Assembly: GCA_028285105.1 (NCBI GenBank)
Contig: JANQQE010000005.1
Coordinates: forward strand, 62,001 to 126,000
Direction of reading: 5' to 3'
Source: Alphaproteobacteria bacterium
GTDB taxonomy: Bacteria > Planctomycetota > Phycisphaerae > UBA1845
DNA length: 64,000 nucleotides
The translations under genes and the position numbers were made by a program. Shown here in pieces: positions 51,366-60,843 of the stretch. The stretch's first letter is position 1. Every line of letters begins with the position of its first letter. The notes below the pieces were generated by a model. That model was given only the letters and a program-made list of their open reading frames with translations. It was not told where the DNA came from and did not search any database.

Positions 51366-51997
51366 TCGTTAGCACACTGAAGCTTGAAGACAACCGTGGC
51401 TGCCAATGCGCCCACGACGGGTCCGACCCAGTACATCCACAAGTTCGCAAGCGAGCCCTCGCCAACGATCGCGCCCATGAGCAAGGGACCGGTTCCGACG
51501 GCAGGGTTGAACGCACCGCCGGAAATCCCGCCAACGGTCGCAGCCCCGACAGTCACCGTGAAACCGATGGCCAGACCGTAATACGAATTGCCTTCGGTTT
51601 TCTTTGCGGTGGCTACGTTGAAGATCACGAGCATGAGCGCGAAGGTCAGCAGCATCTCGGCCCCCAGCGCCTGCCATGTTCCGACGTCCGCTCCTGGTTC
51701 GGGGCCAAACGGCTTGCCAAGCAACCAATAGACGATTGCCGATGCGCCAAGCGCCCCAGCGATTTGAGCGACGATGTATGGCACGACATCCTTCGCATCG
51801 GCTTTCCCACCAACGAGCAAGCCAATCGTGACGGCTGGGTTGTAGTGTGCCCCGCTGACATGCCCGCCCATGTAAACCATGACCATCAGCATCGACCCAA
51901 TGATCACGGGTGCCATCGTCGATCCGCTCAACACGGCCATTCCAATGGCGAATACAAGAAAAAACGTTCCAACGAATTCGGTGATGTATTTGTTCAT
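51362..51997 (-). CDS. Aquaporin/MIP family channel
   Basis: 211 residues with six membrane helices and the two half-helix NPA motifs, SGAHYNPAVT and SGGAFNPAVG. The aromatic/arginine filter position after the second NPA reads G-T-G rather than the usual Arg-containing NPAR, so permeability may differ from classical water channels. Conducts water or small neutral solutes. Convergent with PhyH. Confidence 0.9.
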   Translation of the reverse strand: MNKYITEFVGTFFLVFAIGMAVLSGSTMAPVIIGSMLMVMVYMGGHVSGAHYNPAVTIGLLVGGKADAKDVVPYIVAQIAGALGASAIVYWLLGKPFGPEPGADVGTWQALGAEMLLTFALMLVIFNVATAKKTEGNSYYGLAIGFTVTVGAATVGGISGGAFNPAVGTGPLLMGAIVGEGSLANLWMYWVGPVVGALAATVVFKLQCAND

Positions 51998-52313
51998 GAT
52001 TGCAAAATCCCGATCAAGAAAGTGTCAGTCCAATGCTTTCGTCACGCCGATGCCTTCGTCACGTCGCGATAGTTGAATGGCGCAACAATTCGAGAGGATA
52101 ACCAACCGACCCGCGTGCTGAAAGTTGAATCAGGAATAATTGTCCGAAAATCACTTCATCGCCGGAGCAAGCGTACTTTGGGAATTTGGGTGTACTCAGG
52201 AAATTGAAGCAAAGCGACTTGAACTCCGTTTCCATCTCTGTATACTTCCGCGCCAACTGGGTCATACGTTTATTGTTTTGTACTTTGAAAGGGCGGGATT
52301 TGCTCCGTCAACT

Positions 52314-52403
52314 TCACATTTCAATATTGGGCTCTTTCGCGCCGGACATGTTCGCCGTTGGTGGCATGTGCAAGTATGGCGATGAGGGGACGTCCACAAA
52401 CAT
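52314..52403 (-). CDS. Candidate 29-residue protein with a strong ribosome binding site
   Basis: GGAGG stands four bases before an ATG on the minus strand; the frame reads MFVDVPSSPYLHMPPTANMS and stops at TGA after 29 codons. Proline-rich, no membrane segment. It lies downstream of a hairpin that would be in its leader. It might be a leader peptide or chance; no recognised family. Confidence 0.3.
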   Translation of the reverse strand: MFVDVPSSPYLHMPPTANMSGAKEPNIEM

Positions 52404-52441
52404 GAGACCTCCGGATTAGGTTCATTCCATAGGCTTATCAC

Positions 52442-52482
52442 AAGCCCGAGGATGTCCTAAGCGGCGTCCTTGGGCTTTTTTT
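52442..52482 (+). terminator. Terminator-like hairpin with T-run
   Basis: Stem AAGCCC-g-AGGA (52442-52452) / TCCT-t-GGGCTT (52467-52477), followed by TTTTT. No plus-strand gene ends nearby; the nearest is about 1 kb upstream. It may end an unseen small RNA or act as an attenuator-type leader. Confidence 0.5.
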
Positions 52483-52594
52483 GTGGACACGTTTAATCGA
52501 TACCTGCCCGATGGTGGGATGAGAATAGTTGTGGTGCGCGCACTTCACGAAAGCGGAAGGTCGTCACCGCATCAAAAATGAATTGAGACATACC

Positions 52595-54436
52595 ATGAGC
52601 AACAACAAGAACATTGATCCGTGGATTGAGCGCGATCTGGCGGCTGATTTCAAACGCGGGCGACTTCAGCCGGCATTTGAAGTTGACGATGATGTGAGCC
52701 GATTGGCATCGGTCGTGGCGTGCGGCAGGGCGGCGGTCATCACGGGTCCGTCCGGGATCGGAAAGACCGCAATCGTTCACGAGTTTATTCGACGCTCGCA
52801 AATGGACCGGGATTTTTCGGGTCTCCACAAGCGGCGCGTGATTCAGATTTCGCTTGAGCGCCGGCGCAACGCGCTGAAGTTCAACGAACGCATCGGACCG
52901 CAATTTGATGCCTTCGTCGAAGCCATCAAGCAGATGTGGCGGGCCCCCGTCGTCTTCATTCGCGACCTCGACTTGGCGTATACCTACGATCTGGAAGGCG
53001 GGCTGAATGTACTCGCCGCCTGCGAGAAAGTTACGCTGATCGGTGAAGGTTCGGTCGAAGGCATCGGTGAAATGCTCGAAGACACAGAATCGTTGCACCG
53101 ACAGTTTGTGACGGTCGAGGTTGAAGAACCCGATCACAATCGAACGAAGCGCATCCTCAACGCATGGACGAAGCATCAGCATGCGAGCGAGAACCGGACA
53201 TATGGCGAATGTGCCGCTCAGGAGGCGATCGCACTGACGCACCGTTTTCTGGGACGTGATCTGATGCCGCGGAAGGCGATCGATCTGCTGACAAGTACGG
53301 CAGCGAATACGTCGAAGGGCGTGACGATCGAATCGTCACACGTGATTGATCGATTCTGCGCAACGCATCGAACGCCGAGAATGTTGGTCGATCCGAAAAT
53401 TCCGCTCGATCTGGACGAACTTCGCGACGAGTACAAGCGCGAAGTCGTCGGTCAGCCGGAAGCGATTGACGCCATCGTCGAGATGATCGGAATCATCAAA
53501 GCAGGCCTGTCCGATCATCGCCGACCGATGGGCGTCTTTCTGCTCGTCGGTGGAAGCGGGGTGGGTAAGACGCATCTCGCCCACCTTGTCGCGAAGCATT
53601 TGTTTGCATCGCCCGACCGGTTGGTTCGCATCAACATGGCCGACCTCGGTGAAGGCGGAGACGCGGATCGCTTGTTCGGTAACGGATACGCCGAAACGCT
53701 TTCAGCCCGTCGCGGATTGCTGACCACCCGCATCATGGGTCATCCGTTCGGTGTCGTTCTGCTTGACGAGTTCGAGAAGGCGAATTCGGCAGTTCACGAT
53801 CGGTTTCTGCAACTCATCGATGAGGGTGCATTCATCAACGGTGAAAATGAATTTGTACCGTGTCGGTCGTTGATCTTCATCGCGACGTCGAATGCCGGCG
53901 CCATCGGAAACGCAACGCCGTTCGGTTTCAAAACGGGTGAAGCGTTCGGTTCGGCAGCGAAGTGTGCGCTTGAGCGATCGTTTCGATTTGAACTGCTGAA
54001 TCGGTTTGACCGGATCATCCAGTTCAAACCGCTCGATCGAAAGGCCAATCGCGAGATCGTTCGCGGTGAAGTCGATAAGCTTGGGCGGCGATTCGGATTG
54101 ATTCAGCGGCAGTTGACTTTGCGGGCGGATGATGCGGTGATCGACTGGATCGTCGAGAAGTCGTTCGATCCCGCGCAGGGAGCCCGTGCCATTCGGCGGG
54201 CGATCGAACGGTGGCTGACGACAGAATTGGCCCGAGTGATGGTGCAGGAGTTTCCGCCCGTCGCTTCGCAAATTCGGCTGAAACTGGAAAACGACAGACC
54301 GGCGGCAGCCGTCTTACCGGGCGGCGAAATCGACGCCAGTTCCAAACAGTCGGTGGCCGTCTGCAAAGTGTCGCACACGAGCCAACGGGACGCGCCGGGT
54401 TTTTCCATGCTTCGACCGACGGTCAAGAGATCGTAA
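52595..54436 (+). CDS. ClpA/ClpB-like double AAA+ ATPase with degenerate first module
   Basis: 613 residues, shorter than ClpA/ClpB. It lacks the Clp N-domain and the ClpB middle coiled coil. Module 1: Walker A GPSGIGKT (51-58), but Walker B is VVFIRDLDLAY, without the catalytic DE pair. Module 2: Walker A GGSGVGKT (319-326), Walker B VVLLDEFEKA (387-396), sensor 1 TSNAG, arginine finger FRFELLNRFDR (464-473), sensor 2 GARAIRRAIE. No ClpP-docking IGF/IGL loop was found. The start at 52595 is an ATG; the longer frame to 52529 is unsupported. Likely an unfoldase or remodeller; its target is unknown. Confidence 0.8.
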   Translation: MSNNKNIDPWIERDLAADFKRGRLQPAFEVDDDVSRLASVVACGRAAVITGPSGIGKTAIVHEFIRRSQMDRDFSGLHKRRVIQISLERRRNALKFNERIGPQFDAFVEAIKQMWRAPVVFIRDLDLAYTYDLEGGLNVLAACEKVTLIGEGSVEGIGEMLEDTESLHRQFVTVEVEEPDHNRTKRILNAWTKHQHASENRTYGECAAQEAIALTHRFLGRDLMPRKAIDLLTSTAANTSKGVTIESSHVIDRFCATHRTPRMLVDPKIPLDLDELRDEYKREVVGQPEAIDAIVEMIGIIKAGLSDHRRPMGVFLLVGGSGVGKTHLAHLVAKHLFASPDRLVRINMADLGEGGDADRLFGNGYAETLSARRGLLTTRIMGHPFGVVLLDEFEKANSAVHDRFLQLIDEGAFINGENEFVPCRSLIFIATSNAGAIGNATPFGFKTGEAFGSAAKCALERSFRFELLNRFDRIIQFKPLDRKANREIVRGEVDKLGRRFGLIQRQLTLRADDAVIDWIVEKSFDPAQGARAIRRAIERWLTTELARVMVQEFPPVASQIRLKLENDRPAAAVLPGGEIDASSKQSVAVCKVSHTSQRDAPGFSMLRPTVKRS

Positions 54437-54470
54437 GTGGTGCATCCACTGACGAATGGACAGATGCAAT

Positions 54471-54512
54471 AAGTGCCGGGTGATCGCGACGAGCGGTTAC
54501 CCGGTACTTTTC
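54471..54512 (+). terminator. Rho-independent terminator after the AAA+ gene
   Basis: Stem AAGTgCCGGGT (54471-54481) / ACCCGGtACTT (54499-54509) followed by TTC, about 35 bp after the stop codon. Confidence 0.7.
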
Positions 54513-54575
54513 ATTGCTGGCAAATTGGGCGAACGCATCGACCTCAATCCACTATTGCATTACGATCCACCTCAT

Positions 54576-55667
<1,092 letters not shown>

Positions 55668-55930
55668 GCGAAAAATTGCCTGTTTTCGCATTTCGAAAAA
55701 CCGTTGCCAGACACCGATCCCAACCGATAATGGGAATGTGACTTACGAACGTGAATAGTTGCGAGCGGTTGGCAGACGATCTATACTTGAGACACAGTCA
55801 TCGCGGATAGCCGCGAAAATCGGTCGTCGCGGAAATCGGATTAATTGTTCGGGTAACTCTGAATGCTCGAATTGAATAGACATCCGTAGCCGAAATCATC
55901 GCTTCACAGGAATCATATACGGAGCATACC

Positions 55931-56206
55931 ATGCGTAAGAATGGCAACTCGAAATCGTCGCGTCTGAAACGAGGTTGGGTGCTTTGTATTGCGGCTGCTG
56001 CAACGCTGGGTGCGTTGAAGCAAACGGCATGCATTGCTTTTGGTTCGGAAGAAATCTTGCGCACGATCAATTTCTGTTTCGTGTTCGATTGTCAGAACGG
56101 ATTGTTTGGCGGAGTCGTCGATCCGTGTCCCGATCCGCTGACCGATCCGCTGGACGGAACGTCAACGAATCTCTTTGTCGATTGTCCCAATCCCAATGCC
56201 CAGTAG
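55931..56206 (+). CDS. Small exported protein, member 1 of a triad
   Basis: 91 residues, unknown function. A basic N-terminus (KSSRLKRGW) and a hydrophobic stretch VLCIAAAATLGAL lead to KQTAC, where a cysteine stands at a lipobox-like position; the mature part contains NFCFVFDCQNGLFGG and proline/aspartate-rich segments with three further cysteines. CGGAG precedes the ATG. Two neighbouring genes downstream show the same R-x-x-W/hydrophobic/Q-x-x-x-C layout. Confidence 0.6.
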   Translation: MRKNGNSKSSRLKRGWVLCIAAAATLGALKQTACIAFGSEEILRTINFCFVFDCQNGLFGGVVDPCPDPLTDPLDGTSTNLFVDCPNPNAQ

Positions 56207-56220
56207 GCAGCGGTTTGATT

Positions 56221-56252
56221 ACTTGTTAAGACTTGTTAAGACTTGTTAAGAC
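56221..56252. repeat. Tandem 10-bp repeat
   Basis: ACTTGTTAAG repeated three times without interruption, followed by a partial copy (AC), 15 bp after the stop of triad member 1. Confidence 0.8.
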
Positions 56253-56307
56253 ATTTCGATTCCCGGTTGCGTGCTGCGGTATCGTTTGAATCATGGAGGC
56301 CTGTCAG

Positions 56308-56706
56308 ATGAGCAACGTACAATCACGAACTCGTAGGGCGACAACCTGGACCGCGTTGTCAATGATTCTGACAGGGACTGCATTTCAGATTCCATCGTGC
56401 AGCAGCTTCCTGACGGTTTTCAACCCGTGCGGAACGGTATTCGCATTCTGCAACGCTCGTGAAATTGACGCGCTGTTTGGTGACGTACCGGACTTCAACC
56501 TTGATCCATCATGCACCATTCCGTTCTTCGGCGTAGATAACGACGATGCCGGCGGCGGAAACGTTGGCGGTCAAGGTGGCGGTCAGGGTGGCGGTGGTGG
56601 CTTCGGTGGAGGGGGCGGCGGCTTCGGTGGCGGATTTGTCGGCGGACAAGCCGGAGTGTGTTCGAATCAAGAAATCTTTCCCACGACACCCGGACCGCGT
56701 CCGTAG
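56308..56706 (+). CDS. Small exported glycine-rich protein, member 2 of a triad
   Basis: 132 residues. The start is set at the ATG at 56308, eight bases after GGAGG; an upstream ATG at 56293 contains that ribosome binding site. The N-terminus (RTRRATTWTALSMILTGTAFQIPSC) has the same layout as its neighbours, with a cysteine at a lipobox-like position. Around residues 80-110 is a glycine-rich tract (GGG-x-GGG). Unknown function; expected to be exported. Confidence 0.6.
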   Translation: MSNVQSRTRRATTWTALSMILTGTAFQIPSCSSFLTVFNPCGTVFAFCNAREIDALFGDVPDFNLDPSCTIPFFGVDNDDAGGGNVGGQGGGQGGGGGFGGGGGGFGGGFVGGQAGVCSNQEIFPTTPGPRP

Positions 56707-56745
56707 ACGGGTCGCGTTTCAACTGACCAGCGCTCTGAGTTGAAT

Positions 56746-56898
56746 ATGATCTCGATTCGTCACAAGAAATGGGTGATTCTCGCCTTGGGCGGCGGAACGT
56801 TGCTACAGGTGGGTGGGTGCGCTGCGACTTTTGCACCAGTATTCAGCAGCCTCGTACAATCGGTCGGGCTGACGTACTTGTTCGGTCGAGGGTTTTAG
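56746..56898 (+). CDS. Very small lipoprotein-like protein, member 3 of a triad
   Basis: 50 residues. MISIRHKKWVILALGGGTLL leads to QVGGC, a good lipobox with acylatable cysteine, and then a 25-residue hydrophobic-aromatic tail (PVFSSLVQSVGLTYLFGRGF). It shares the basic-W-hydrophobic-Q-x-x-x-C layout of the two genes upstream and is spaced 40 bp from the second. No strong ribosome binding site, but the shared pattern argues it is real. Confidence 0.5.
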   Translation: MISIRHKKWVILALGGGTLLQVGGCAATFAPVFSSLVQSVGLTYLFGRGF

Positions 56899-56934
56899 GC
56901 GTTTTTGAATTCGCTTGATTGCATCGCATTCTTG

Positions 56935-57948
56935 TCAATCGTTGAACTCAAAATCGTCCATTGGCATCGATCCATCTGCGGGCGAATCGATGCTACCTGT
57001 GTCGTGCTTCGCGTGAATCGGCAGGCGTCGAATCCTACCGCCGATTTCAATCGCCACGCCATTTCCCGTAATTGCCCGCACGACTGCTCCGTCGATCTCT
57101 TCATCGACGCCAACGATTGAACCATTGATTACAGCCAGCTTTCGCTCACCGCCCAACATCACGCCATCGACGCTGAACCGACTTGAGATATCGTTTGATC
57201 GCACGGGAACCCTGGTGATCGATCGTGTTTTTGGTCTCTGAATCGATCGATTCGAAACGCGGCGCCCTTTGCGTAAGTTGCGTTTTCTGGCTATGGGTTT
57301 GGGCTTGTTTCTGACCGTCGGTTTCTCAATAGATCGTTCTGCCATCCTATTTTCGTGAATGGATATTGATTCGTTCGGTACGACAGTTGCATGATTAATT
57401 GCGGTTGCCGAGTTGATCTCGGATATCTTGTGCGGGTCGATTTCAGGAATCACGGAAAGCAATGGGCATGATGTTTCAATATCGGCGGTGGGTTCCGCAG
57501 CAGGCAGAGCAGCCGGCGTCGGACCCAACGGTGTTGTGACTTCGTTTGCGTTGGCAGTCGCAACGGCTGATTTAGCGGCGACGACTTGCTGATTCGGTGA
57601 GTTTTCTTGTTCAGCCAGGCTCGCGTTCGACGGGGCTGCCAATCCGTGCGGAGCAAGGTCCGGGAACTTCCAGAGCGAATCGATCCAATCCGGAAACACG
57701 GTCAAATACCCGGCGAAACCGATGACGGTGACAAAGAGCGTCATCAACGCATTCGACAGAAAAGCTCCGCCTGCACCGCTGACCTGTCGCGGGCGGGCGA
57801 TCCCTTTGACGGCTGTCTCGCTTGCCTCGTCCGTGTATTGCGGCTTGGGGTCGGCCGCGCGCGACGGCGCTACTGCATTGTGCAATTCACCTGTCCGGTA
57901 ATCGCGCTCAGCCCGACCGAGGGCATCACCAATAACGCTCATTGACAA
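56935..57948 (-). CDS. GspB-like protein (type II secretion assembly partner)
   Basis: 337 residues. One membrane helix (about 64-85) is followed by a long proline/alanine-rich and basic linker and a C-terminal domain with FSVDGVMLGGERKLAVING and AVVRAITGNGVAIEIGGRI, a pattern like the GspB/PilP-type HR domain that handles secretin assembly. It overlaps the ExeA-like ATPase gene by 10 bp. GspA-GspB pairs assist secretin multimerisation in type II secretion; no other gsp gene is in the window. Confidence 0.72.
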   Translation of the reverse strand: MSMSVIGDALGRAERDYRTGELHNAVAPSRAADPKPQYTDEASETAVKGIARPRQVSGAGGAFLSNALMTLFVTVIGFAGYLTVFPDWIDSLWKFPDLAPHGLAAPSNASLAEQENSPNQQVVAAKSAVATANANEVTTPLGPTPAALPAAEPTADIETSCPLLSVIPEIDPHKISEINSATAINHATVVPNESISIHENRMAERSIEKPTVRNKPKPIARKRNLRKGRRVSNRSIQRPKTRSITRVPVRSNDISSRFSVDGVMLGGERKLAVINGSIVGVDEEIDGAVVRAITGNGVAIEIGGRIRRLPIHAKHDTGSIDSPADGSMPMDDFEFND

Positions 57949-58751
57949 ACGCCCTCCAACTCTTCGATTGCCACCTTCGTGGTTTCGATGGATACGTTTG
58001 ACTTTTCGCGACTGTAAGCCGCAAGCAGTGCCATGTCGCAGGCTGTATTGACCTGCCGTGGAATACCATCCGAGAATTTCTGAATTAGCTGGATCGATTG
58101 CCCATCGAAGGATGGCGTCCCGTTGGCACCTGCGACTTTCAACCGATGGCGAATGTATGCACTGGTGTCATTGAGTGACATTTTTTTGAGGTGATACGAA
58201 ACGCTGATCCGCTGCCGCAACTGGCGAAGACTATGGTCGTTGAGCATGGTGCGAAATTCCGGCTGACCGATGAGTACGATCTGCACGAGCTTGCGACTTT
58301 CCGTTTCGAGGTTGGAGAGCAACCGGATGTTTTCGAGCATGTCACGCGAGAGGCACTGCGATTCGTCGATGATCAGAACGACATCGTTTCCGCAGGCGGC
58401 TTGTTCGAGCAGGTAAGAATTCAATTGTTCGCGAAGCGACAGTTTGTCGCCCTTCGGTTCTGCGTGTCCGAGTTCCATCAGAATCAAGCGCAGCAGTTGA
58501 ATTTCGGTGAGTCGTGGGTTCAGGATCAGCGCTGTCTTGCAATTGGAACCCAGCTCCCGCAGCAGCGCCCGGCACAATGTCGTCTTGCCCGCGCCCACTT
58601 CGCCCGTCAGCACGATGAAGCCCTTCCGCTGGCGAATACCAAAGAGCAAATGCTCCAGCGCCTGGCGATGATCGTTGGTAAAATGCAGAAAGCGCGTACC
58701 CGGGGTCAGGTTAAACGGCATCTCGCGAAGTTTGAAATGTTCAAGATACAT
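57939..58751 (-). CDS. GspA/ExeA-like AAA ATPase
   Basis: 270 residues from the ATG at 58751, giving the classical opening MYLEHFKLREMPFNLTPG. Walker A TGEVGAGKTT (49-58), Walker B VVLIIDESQCLS, sensor segment VLIGQPEF and RISVSYHLKKM (arginine finger region) place it in the ExeA/GspA group. It has no periplasmic peptidoglycan-binding C-terminal domain, so it is the ATPase module alone. The longer frame to 58841 has no support. Coupled to the GspB-like gene downstream. Confidence 0.86.
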   Translation of the reverse strand: MYLEHFKLREMPFNLTPGTRFLHFTNDHRQALEHLLFGIRQRKGFIVLTGEVGAGKTTLCRALLRELGSNCKTALILNPRLTEIQLLRLILMELGHAEPKGDKLSLREQLNSYLLEQAACGNDVVLIIDESQCLSRDMLENIRLLSNLETESRKLVQIVLIGQPEFRTMLNDHSLRQLRQRISVSYHLKKMSLNDTSAYIRHRLKVAGANGTPSFDGQSIQLIQKFSDGIPRQVNTACDMALLAAYSREKSNVSIETTKVAIEELEGVCQ

Positions 58752-58923
58752 CGTGTCAGGCCCTCGTTTATCGGTCCAATCGTCTCCCATTGATTTCGGC
58801 AGACTGATCAATACGACTTGACGCCTGCTTTGCGTGTTCAATCAAATCGAACGCTCGGCAGTGCATCCGCCCCCAAGCGAATCATTGGCCCCCACGCCCA
58901 TCAGTGGATAAACTGCCACTGTT

Positions 58924-59970
58924 ATGACGCCATCGAGAAAAATCAGACTGACCAGCTACGCCAATTGCGCCGGTTGAGCCGGAAAGCTCCCCGTGGAGCT
59001 CACCGCACAGGTTGTGCGCAGTTTGCCCAGGCAATCTCACCCCAGCGTGCTGGCTGGCATGGATCACTTTGAAGATGCCGGTGTGTATCAGCTCGACGAG
59101 GAAACTGCGCTCGTGCAGACGGTCGATTTTTTCCCGCCGCTGGTGGACGATCCGTTCACCTTCGGCCAGATCGCAGCCGCCAACAGCCTCTCCGACATCT
59201 ACGCGATGGGCGGCAAACCGATCTCGGCGTTGAACATAGTCGGTTTTCCCGACAACGATCTACCCGGCGACATCCTTTGTGAAATCCTTCTAGGTGGAGC
59301 CGACAAAGTCACAGAAGCAGGCGCAGCGATTCTTGGCGGGCACAGCGTTCGCGACGCGGAGATCAAATACGGGTTGGCTGTCACCGGAACGATTCACCCC
59401 GACCGCATCATCTGCAACAACACCGCCAAACCGGGCGACGTGCTGGTTCTCACCAAACCGATCGGCAGCGGTGTGCTGACCAGTGCGGCGAAGAAGAACA
59501 TGATCGCGCAAGACGACTTGACCGAAGCCATTGAAGTAATGACAGCACTGAATCGCGGGGCGTGCGAGGCGATGGTCGAGGTAGGCGTGAGCGCCGCGAC
59601 GGACATCACCGGATTCGGTCTGCTCGGCCACGCCTTCGAGATGGCCGACGGTTCCGGCGTATCGATCAAGCTGAACGCGAACGACATCCCGCTGTTGCAG
59701 GACACACTCAAGTTTGCTGCACAAGGTATCGTTACCCGCGCCCACAAGGCGTCGCTGCAATACCTGTCCAACCGTTTGAAAGTTGAAGGCATCGATGAAA
59801 CGCTCGTCAACGTGTTGGCCGACGCCCAGACGTCTGGCGGGCTGCTGATAGCAGTTGCATCCGATCGCGCCGATGCGCTGATCCACGCGCTTGAACAACG
59901 TAGCGCACCGACCGCCGCAGTCGTCGGCGAAGTCAGATCACCTGCCGATCAGGCCATTGAGCTAATCTAG
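58924..59970 (+). CDS. selD: Selenide, water dikinase (SelD), selenoprotein with in-frame UGA
   Basis: Makes selenophosphate from selenide and ATP, the selenium donor for selenocysteine and selenouridine synthesis. From the ATG at 58924 the frame reads MTPSRKIRLTSYANCAG, then TGA (58975-58977, codon 18), then AGKLPVELTAQVVRSL. The TGA takes the place of the catalytic Cys17 of E. coli SelD (HGAGCGCKI), i.e. selenocysteine. ATP-binding segments VQTVDFFPPLVDDPFTFG, ILGGHSVRDAEIKYGL and ATDITGFGLLGHA follow. A conventional reading starts at the GTG at 58993 and loses the active site. A hairpin suited as SECIS follows directly. Length 348 residues. Confidence 0.9.
58981..59004 (+). promoter_or_regulatory. 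Candidate bacterial SECIS hairpin in selD
   Basis: Directly after the UGA: GG (58981-58982), internal loop, AGCTCC (58985-58990), loop CCGT (58991-58994), GGAGCT (58995-59000), CC (59003-59004). The loop G is about 16 bases after the UGA, within the range for bacterial SECIS elements that bind SelB. Confidence 0.6.
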
Positions 59971-60701
59971 TTTTTCGGCGGGACGAGATCCTCGGCGTTG
60001 GGTAAATCGTCCAGCGATCCCAATCCGAAGACTTCGAGGAAGGTCTTGGTGGTTCCGTAGAGCATGGGGCGACCCAATTCTTCTGCCCGGCCGACGATTT
60101 TCACGAGGTTCATTTCGCGCAGGCGGTTGACCATTTCTCCGCACGCCACCCCGCGAATCGATTCGATGTCCACCCGCAGGACCGGCTGCTTGTAGGCGAC
60201 AATCGCCAGCGTTTCCATCGCCGCCGGTGTCAGCTTGGTTTCCGCACGCAGCTTCAGTACCTTCGAAAGCCATGCGTTGTAGACCGACATGGTGAGCATC
60301 TGATAGCCCTTGGCGATGTGCTCGATGCGAAACGCCCGGCCCGTTTTCTCGTAATGCTCGTTGAGCTTTTCGATGTGGTTTTTGACGTCGGTTGCGTTAC
60401 CCGATCCGACGATTTGCGCGATCTTGGCCGCAGGGACGGGTGAGTCGGTGGCGAATAGGACGGCCTCAACGATCGATTCCGGCGACACGTCCTGCTCAGT
60501 CATTACCGTTGGCTCCTGAGCAGCAGGCGCCTCAGCCGTTTCGTCCACGGCGACCGCCTCTTCAAAAGTCACATCGTAAACAGGCGGTTCGTCAGCAGGG
60601 TTGGACGCGCCGTTGGATTGGGCGCTCTGCTCAGCCGGTGCCTTCCTGGACTTTTTTGATTTGCCTTGCTTTGTCGTGTTCTCTTGCTTTGTCTTGGCCA
60701 T
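59967..60701 (-). CDS. scpB: Segregation and condensation protein B
   Basis: 244 residues from the ATG at 60701. After a low-complexity, Lys/Ala/Glu-rich N-terminal extension (1-70), the ScpB winged-helix core contains AVLFATDSPVPAAKIAQI, LAIVAYKQPVLRVDIESIRG and a C-terminal GRPMLYGTTKTFLEVFGL, all diagnostic of ScpB. It is a subunit of the SMC-ScpAB condensin that organises chromosomes. Convergent with selD, overlapping it by 4 bp. A longer frame to 60869 is not supported. ScpA is not adjacent. Confidence 0.9.
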   Translation of the reverse strand: MAKTKQENTTKQGKSKKSRKAPAEQSAQSNGASNPADEPPVYDVTFEEAVAVDETAEAPAAQEPTVMTEQDVSPESIVEAVLFATDSPVPAAKIAQIVGSGNATDVKNHIEKLNEHYEKTGRAFRIEHIAKGYQMLTMSVYNAWLSKVLKLRAETKLTPAAMETLAIVAYKQPVLRVDIESIRGVACGEMVNRLREMNLVKIVGRAEELGRPMLYGTTKTFLEVFGLGSLDDLPNAEDLVPPKN

Positions 60702-60843
60702 AACGGCCCATGATAATCGCCGGGTCAAAAAAATCGAATCCCAATCGACATCAATTCTGCGAAACCCTTTTTGCTGATCCACAAGGTAGTTACAATCCAA
60801 GAAGGCGCCGAGAAACGTGCGGCTGTGACTTGAAGGAACCACG

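Larger units (their letters stand above)
51998..52594. other. Gene-poor region with small ORF and hairpins
   Basis: About 600 bp upstream of the ClpA/B-like gene. It contains a candidate 29-residue minus-strand ORF (52314-52403), a terminator-like hairpin (52442-52482) and an outer inverted repeat GTCCACAAA (52392-52400) / TTTGTGGAC (about 52480-52488). No longer coding frame is convincing. Confidence 0.55.

Noticed and set aside
55798-56070. 90-codon minus-strand frame over the first micro-gene
   Set aside because: It is antisense to the small exported protein and lacks a ribosome binding site or protein-like composition.
58993-59970. SelD starting at GTG without the active-site region
   Set aside because: The upstream in-frame sequence aligns with the conserved SelD N-terminus across a UGA, so the longer selenoprotein reading is better supported.
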